NCBI GenBank assembly: GCA_002429615.1
Contig: DJAN01000274.1
Location: 1-8,425 of the forward strand
DNA length: 8,425 nucleotides
Reading direction: 5' to 3'
Source of the DNA: Lysobacteraceae bacterium UBA6001
GTDB taxonomy: Bacteria > Pseudomonadota > Gammaproteobacteria > Xanthomonadales > Xanthomonadaceae
How positions within the stretch are numbered: the stretch's first letter is position 1; each line of letters begins with the position of its first letter. Below are positions 5,375 to 8,425 of the stretch, piece by piece. The position numbers were made by a program, and so were the translations under genes. A model generated the notes under the pieces. That model ran no database searches and was not told the origin of the DNA. It worked only from the letters and a program-made list of their open reading frames with translations.

Positions 5375-5845
5375 GTGCGCATGAAAGGATGCATCGTCGT
5401 ACTGGCCCTGGCCCTGGCCCTGGCGGCGCTGTCGGGCTGCGCCACACAGGGGGCTTCCCGCACCGCGAACCAGGACATATCGCCGGTCCAGGCCATCCAG
5501 CGTTCCGCCGACGCCGCCCCGCGCGGCGTCGCGGGGGTATTCGTGATGGAGGTCAGGGGGACCGGCGAGGATCGAGGTTCGGCTTACCTCAACTCCGAAG
5601 CCGATTATCGCGACCAGCGCTGCCTGACCATCGAAATCCAGCCTGCCGTCTACGCGCAGCTGCGCCAGGCGCAGGGCGAGGCGGCACTGTCGTTCTACGC
5701 TGGCAAGCGCATCCGTGTCCGCGGTGAAGCGGTGCGCACGCGCATCGACTTCACCGTCGGCGGCCGTCCCACCGGCAAGTACTACTACCAGACGCATGTG
5801 GCGGTGACCGATCGGTCGCAGATCACGGTGATCGACGAGGGCTAG
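5375..5845 (+). CDS. Outer-membrane-type lipoprotein, possibly with an OB-like fold
   Basis: About 156 residues. A basic start (V/M-R-M-K) and a hydrophobic Leu-Ala core lead to the lipobox LSGC, with lipidated Cys22 followed by Ala, which predicts Lol-dependent sorting to the outer membrane. The signal core is encoded by a CTGGCC hexanucleotide repeat (5402-5425). The mature domain (about 50-155) is strand-rich: VAGVFVMEV, then YLNSEADYRD, CLTIEIQP, FYAGKRIRVRGEA and SQITVID. The order 'YLN..DYRD, L.I.I, Y.GK.I.V.G, QI.VI' resembles small OB-fold proteins of bacterial envelopes, but this is pattern recall, not a confirmed match. There is one further Cys (in DQRCLT). Start choice rests on ribosome-binding-site spacing; ATG at 5369 or 5381 is possible. 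A membrane-protein gene follows 74 bases later. Confidence 0.82.
   Translation: MRMKGCIVVLALALALAALSGCATQGASRTANQDISPVQAIQRSADAAPRGVAGVFVMEVRGTGEDRGSAYLNSEADYRDQRCLTIEIQPAVYAQLRQAQGEAALSFYAGKRIRVRGEAVRTRIDFTVGGRPTGKYYYQTHVAVTDRSQITVIDEG
5402..5425 (+). repeat. CTGGCC hexanucleotide repeat in the signal peptide
   Basis: Four tandem units (three exact CTGGCC and a fourth CTGGCG) encode the Leu-Ala core of the lipoprotein signal peptide. Because the unit is six bases, gain or loss of a unit would keep the frame and lengthen or shorten the hydrophobic core by two residues. Confidence 0.85.
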
Positions 5846-5919
5846 TTCGTTTCGCGGCGCGCATGGCCGCAGGCGCGACTTCCGTTGGCGAGATTCCCTC
5901 CTTCCTGCAGGGTGACAGC

Positions 5920-6318
5920 ATGCGAAAGACCGGCTTGCGGATATCGATTGTCCTGTTCGCCCTGGCGTTGCCGTACCTGGCGCGCCTGCCCGGCGGTGGT
6001 GAATGGCTGGGGCAGCTGACCGTCGGTGGCTGGCGCGCGTTCCTGTTCCTGGCCGCCTGCAGTGCGGTGGTATGGGGCGGGTTGCTGCTGTGCAGCTGGC
6101 TTTATCGGCGCATGTCATCGCTGTGGATTCCCGCGTTGCTTGGCTTTGGCTTTCTCGCCCTGGTTTACGGCAGCATCGACCTGCGCGCCGATGCACAGGC
6201 CGCGTTTGGACTGCTCATCGCGCCGGTGTACTCGCTGCTGCCGATGCTGCTGGGCGGGCTGCTCGGCTTGTGGGTGGATCGTCGTCACGGTGCGCGCGCG
6301 GCCCCCTCCGCCCCGTGA
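5920..6318 (+). CDS. Four-span inner-membrane protein of unknown function
   Basis: A 132-residue protein I cannot assign to a family. Hydrophobic segments lie at about residues 7-21, 39-61, 66-85 and 95-118, with a basic N-terminus (MRKTGLR), a basic loop after span 2 (YRR, 62-64) and a basic tail (DRRHGARA). This predicts four spans with both ends in the cytoplasm. No catalytic or metal-binding motif is apparent. The frame extends up to an ATG at 5863, but that start has no ribosome binding site, whereas the ATG at 5920 has AGGGTG about 5 bases upstream. It lies 74 bases after the lipoprotein gene in the same direction, probably in one transcript; no terminator is visible between them. Confidence 0.8.
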   Translation: MRKTGLRISIVLFALALPYLARLPGGGEWLGQLTVGGWRAFLFLAACSAVVWGGLLLCSWLYRRMSSLWIPALLGFGFLALVYGSIDLRADAQAAFGLLIAPVYSLLPMLLGGLLGLWVDRRHGARAAPSAP

Positions 6319-6352
6319 CCAATGGCCCATCGGCCCACGGCGCCGGATGACC

Positions 6353-6358
6353 TAGGCT
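6353..6358 (+). promoter_or_regulatory. Candidate -10 box of the M13 peptidase gene
   Basis: TAGGCT, of the form T-A-N-N-N-T, lies 38 bases before the start in the 78-base gap 6319-6396. There is no -35 match 16-18 bases upstream. Weak support on its own; similar hexamers sit at similar distances before gpmA and the lipoprotein gene. Confidence 0.25.
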
Positions 6359-6396
6359 GGGGAGTCTTCCTCGTCCGCTGTCCGGAGTCGTCCCGC

Positions 6397-8425
6397 ATGT
6401 CCCTTCGTACTTTCGTCCCGGTCGCCCTGACCGCCGCGATCACCCTGGCGCTGTCCGTGCATGGCCCGCAGGCCGAGGCCGCCTCCACCGCCAAGGCGCC
6501 CGCCGCCAGCGCGCCCGCGCTGGATGTCGCCAAGCTCGATGCGCCCAAGGTCGCCTTCAACCTGGCCGACCTCGACCCGGCCATCGCCGCCTGCGACGAC
6601 CTCAACGGCTTCGTCAACGCCAAGTGGCTCAAGGCCAACCCGGTGCCGTCCGACCGCACCAGCTGGGGCAGCTTCGAAGTGCTGGCCGAACGCTCGCTGG
6701 TGATCCAGCACGCGCTGGTCGAGCAGGCCGCCGCGGCCAACGCGCCGGCCGGCAGCATCGAAGGCAAGATCGCCGACATCTGGCGCACCGGCATGGACGA
6801 GGCCGCCATCAACCAGGCCGGCCTGGCGCCGCTGCAGCCGCAGCTGAAGGCCATCGACGGCCTGCGCGACGGCAAGGCCGTCGCCGCATGGCTGCGCGAG
6901 CGCTACGCGCAGGGCCAGGGCTTCCTGTTCTCGTTCGGCGCCAATGCCGACTACAAGGATTCCAGCCAGGTCATCGCCTACGCCGGCCAGGGCGGCCTGG
7001 GCCTGCCGGAGAAGGGCTACTACTTCGACGAATCGCAGGCCAAGATCCGCGACGCCTACGTGCAGTACATCGCCCGCATGCTGGAGCTGGGCGGCGCCAA
7101 GCCGGCGCAGGCCGCCACCCAGGCCAAGGCGGTGATGGCATTCGAGACCCGCCTGGCCAATGCCTCGCTGTCGCGCATCGAACTGCGCGACCCGGCCAAG
7201 CGCTACAACCCGGTGAGCGCCACGCAGGCCAACGCGATCACCCCGCACTTCGACTGGAACGCCTTCTTCGACACCCTGCAGGTGCCGGCCAAGGACAAGT
7301 TCTCGCTCGCCCAGCCGGGCTACTTCGCCGAGCTGGACAAGATGCTCGCCGATACCCCGGCGGCGACGTGGCAGGCCTACCTGCGCTTCCATACCCTCGA
7401 CGAGGCGGCGCCGTACCTGGCGCAGTCCTTCGAGCAGGCGCACTTCGAGTTCTACAACAAGACCCTGCGCGGCCAGCAGGACATGCTGCCGCGCTGGAAG
7501 CGCAGCCTGGAAGCGGTGAACGACGCGATGGGTGAGGGCCTGGGCCAGCTCTATGTGCAGGCCGCCTTCCCGCCGGAGTCGAAGATGGAGATGCAGCAAC
7601 TGGTGCACAACCTCTCCGTCGCGCTGAAGGCGCGGCTGGAGAAGCTGGACTGGATGAGCCCGGAGACCAAGCAGCGCGCGCTGGAGAAGTGGGCCAGCTT
7701 CACGCCGAAGATCGGCTACCCGGACAAGTGGCGTGACTGGAGTGGCCTGAAGACCTCCGATGCCGGTTTCCTCGCCAACATGGAAGCGGCGCAGGCGTTC
7801 AACTACCGCTACCGCCTGGACAAGATCGGTAAGCCGGTCGATCGCACCGAGTGGGGCATGACCCCGCAGACCGTCAACGCCTACTACAACGCCACCAAGA
7901 ACGAGATCGTGTTCCCGGCGGCGATCCTGCAGCCGCCGTTCTTCGACCCGAAGGCCGACCCGGCGCTCAACTACGGCGGCATCGGCGCGGTGATCGGCCA
8001 CGAGATGATGCACGGCTACGATGACTCGGGCAGCCAGTTCGACGCCAAGGGCAACTTCGACAGCTGGTGGACCGACAGCGACCGCAAGCTGTTCACCGAG
8101 CGCACCGACCAGCTCGTCGCGCAGTTCGATGGCTACGAAGCGGTGCCGGGCGTGCACGTGAAGGGCAAGCTCACCCTTGGCGAGAACATCGGCGACCTCG
8201 GCGGCCTCACCGTGGCCTACGATGCGCTGCAGATGGCGCTCAAGCAGGACCCGGCAGGCAAGCGCAAGATCGATGGCTACACCCAGGACCAGCGCTTCTT
8301 CATGAACTGGGCCACGGTGTGGCGCCGCAACTTCACCGACGGCGAACTGCGCGTGCGCCTGAATACCGACCCGCACGCGCCGGCGAACTTCCGCGCCATC
8401 GCCGCGCCGTCGAACATGCCGGCCT
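6397..8425 (+). CDS. Secreted M13-family zinc metallopeptidase (neprilysin/PepO type), 3' partial
   Basis: An exported endopeptidase of the neprilysin/endothelin-converting-enzyme family; 676 codons are present and the frame is open at the window edge. A Sec signal peptide (MSLRTFVPVALTAAITLALS, cleavage likely after AEA at 26-28) is followed by an Ala-rich linker. The M13 N-terminal domain opens with CDDLNGFVNAKWL (66-78). The catalytic domain has the substrate-binding NAYYN (494-498), the zinc motif H535-E-M-M-H539 (IGHEMMHGYDDSG), and the third ligand E596 with D600 in GENIGDLGG. Typical members are about 690-710 residues, so only a few tens, including the usual C-terminal Trp, should be missing. 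GGAG lies 9 bases before the ATG. Likely role: degradation of periplasmic or imported oligopeptides. It follows a 78-base gap with its own candidate promoter. Confidence 0.97.
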   Translation, partial: MSLRTFVPVALTAAITLALSVHGPQAEAASTAKAPAASAPALDVAKLDAPKVAFNLADLDPAIAACDDLNGFVNAKWLKANPVPSDRTSWGSFEVLAERSLVIQHALVEQAAAANAPAGSIEGKIADIWRTGMDEAAINQAGLAPLQPQLKAIDGLRDGKAVAAWLRERYAQGQGFLFSFGANADYKDSSQVIAYAGQGGLGLPEKGYYFDESQAKIRDAYVQYIARMLELGGAKPAQAATQAKAVMAFETRLANASLSRIELRDPAKRYNPVSATQANAITPHFDWNAFFDTLQVPAKDKFSLAQPGYFAELDKMLADTPAATWQAYLRFHTLDEAAPYLAQSFEQAHFEFYNKTLRGQQDMLPRWKRSLEAVNDAMGEGLGQLYVQAAFPPESKMEMQQLVHNLSVALKARLEKLDWMSPETKQRALEKWASFTPKIGYPDKWRDWSGLKTSDAGFLANMEAAQAFNYRYRLDKIGKPVDRTEWGMTPQTVNAYYNATKNEIVFPAAILQPPFFDPKADPALNYGGIGAVIGHEMMHGYDDSGSQFDAKGNFDSWWTDSDRKLFTERTDQLVAQFDGYEAVPGVHVKGKLTLGENIGDLGGLTVAYDALQMALKQDPAGKRKIDGYTQDQRFFMNWATVWRRNFTDGELRVRLNTDPHAPANFRAIAAPSNMPA

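Noticed and set aside
4239..5447. Minus-strand 402-codon frame opposite the SGNH hydrolase
   Set aside because: Passes through the gpmA terminator and the hydrolase; composition is typical of antisense reading in GC-rich DNA.
6352..8376. A 674-codon open frame on the minus strand opposite the M13 peptidase gene
   Set aside because: It is codon-register antisense to the peptidase. Its stops would require TTA, CTA or TCA codons in the sense gene, which are nearly absent at this GC content. The translation is an Arg/His/Gly/Val-rich low-complexity product with no domain, and the sense frame has a complete M13 active site.
1..8425. Search for CRISPR arrays, tRNAs, rRNAs, IS ends, attachment sites, toxin-antitoxin or defence genes
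   Set aside because: By eye I saw no spaced direct repeats of 20-40 bases, no cloverleaf with a T-loop consensus and no transposase, integrase or nuclease-defence motifs; every long frame is accounted for by the genes listed or their shadows.

Overview
The window is GC-rich chromosomal DNA from a gammaproteobacterium, most likely a member of the Xanthomonadaceae (Stenotrophomonas, Pseudoxanthomonas, Xanthomonas or a relative). This is inferred from the very strong G/C third-position bias, from the phosphoglycerate mutase, endonuclease V and AqpZ sequences, and from the secreted M13 peptidase. Nothing points to recent transfer: there is no IS element, integrase, tRNA, rRNA or CRISPR array, and base composition looks even.

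Left half (about 1-3383), all leftward on the minus strand. In transcription order it holds endonuclease V (nfi), a pirin-family cupin protein, a small secreted protein of unknown function, and the water channel aqpZ. aqpZ ends in a clear intrinsic terminator. The first 115 bases hold no gene but have inverted-repeat structure.

Right half (3489-8425), all rightward. gpmA (2,3-bisphosphoglycerate-dependent phosphoglycerate mutase) starts with GTG, is divergent from nfi and ends in a strong intrinsic terminator. A secreted SGNH/GDSL hydrolase starts only about 30 bases after that terminator. Next come three small envelope-type genes of unknown function: a 40-residue single-span membrane protein with a near-perfect ribosome binding site, a lipoprotein with possible OB-fold features, and a four-span membrane protein. 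The last gene is a secreted M13 (neprilysin/PepO-type) zinc metallopeptidase that runs off the right edge, probably missing only a few tens of residues.

Most genes are household functions: glycolysis, deaminated-DNA repair and water flux. Five of the six genes rightward of gpmA, counting gpmA itself, carry a signal peptide, lipobox or membrane span, so 4317-8425 reads as an envelope/periplasm neighbourhood. I found no defence, biosynthetic or mobile system. The least-described items are the 40-residue membrane protein, the lipoprotein with a hexanucleotide repeat in its signal peptide, and the 5' leader hairpin of aqpZ.
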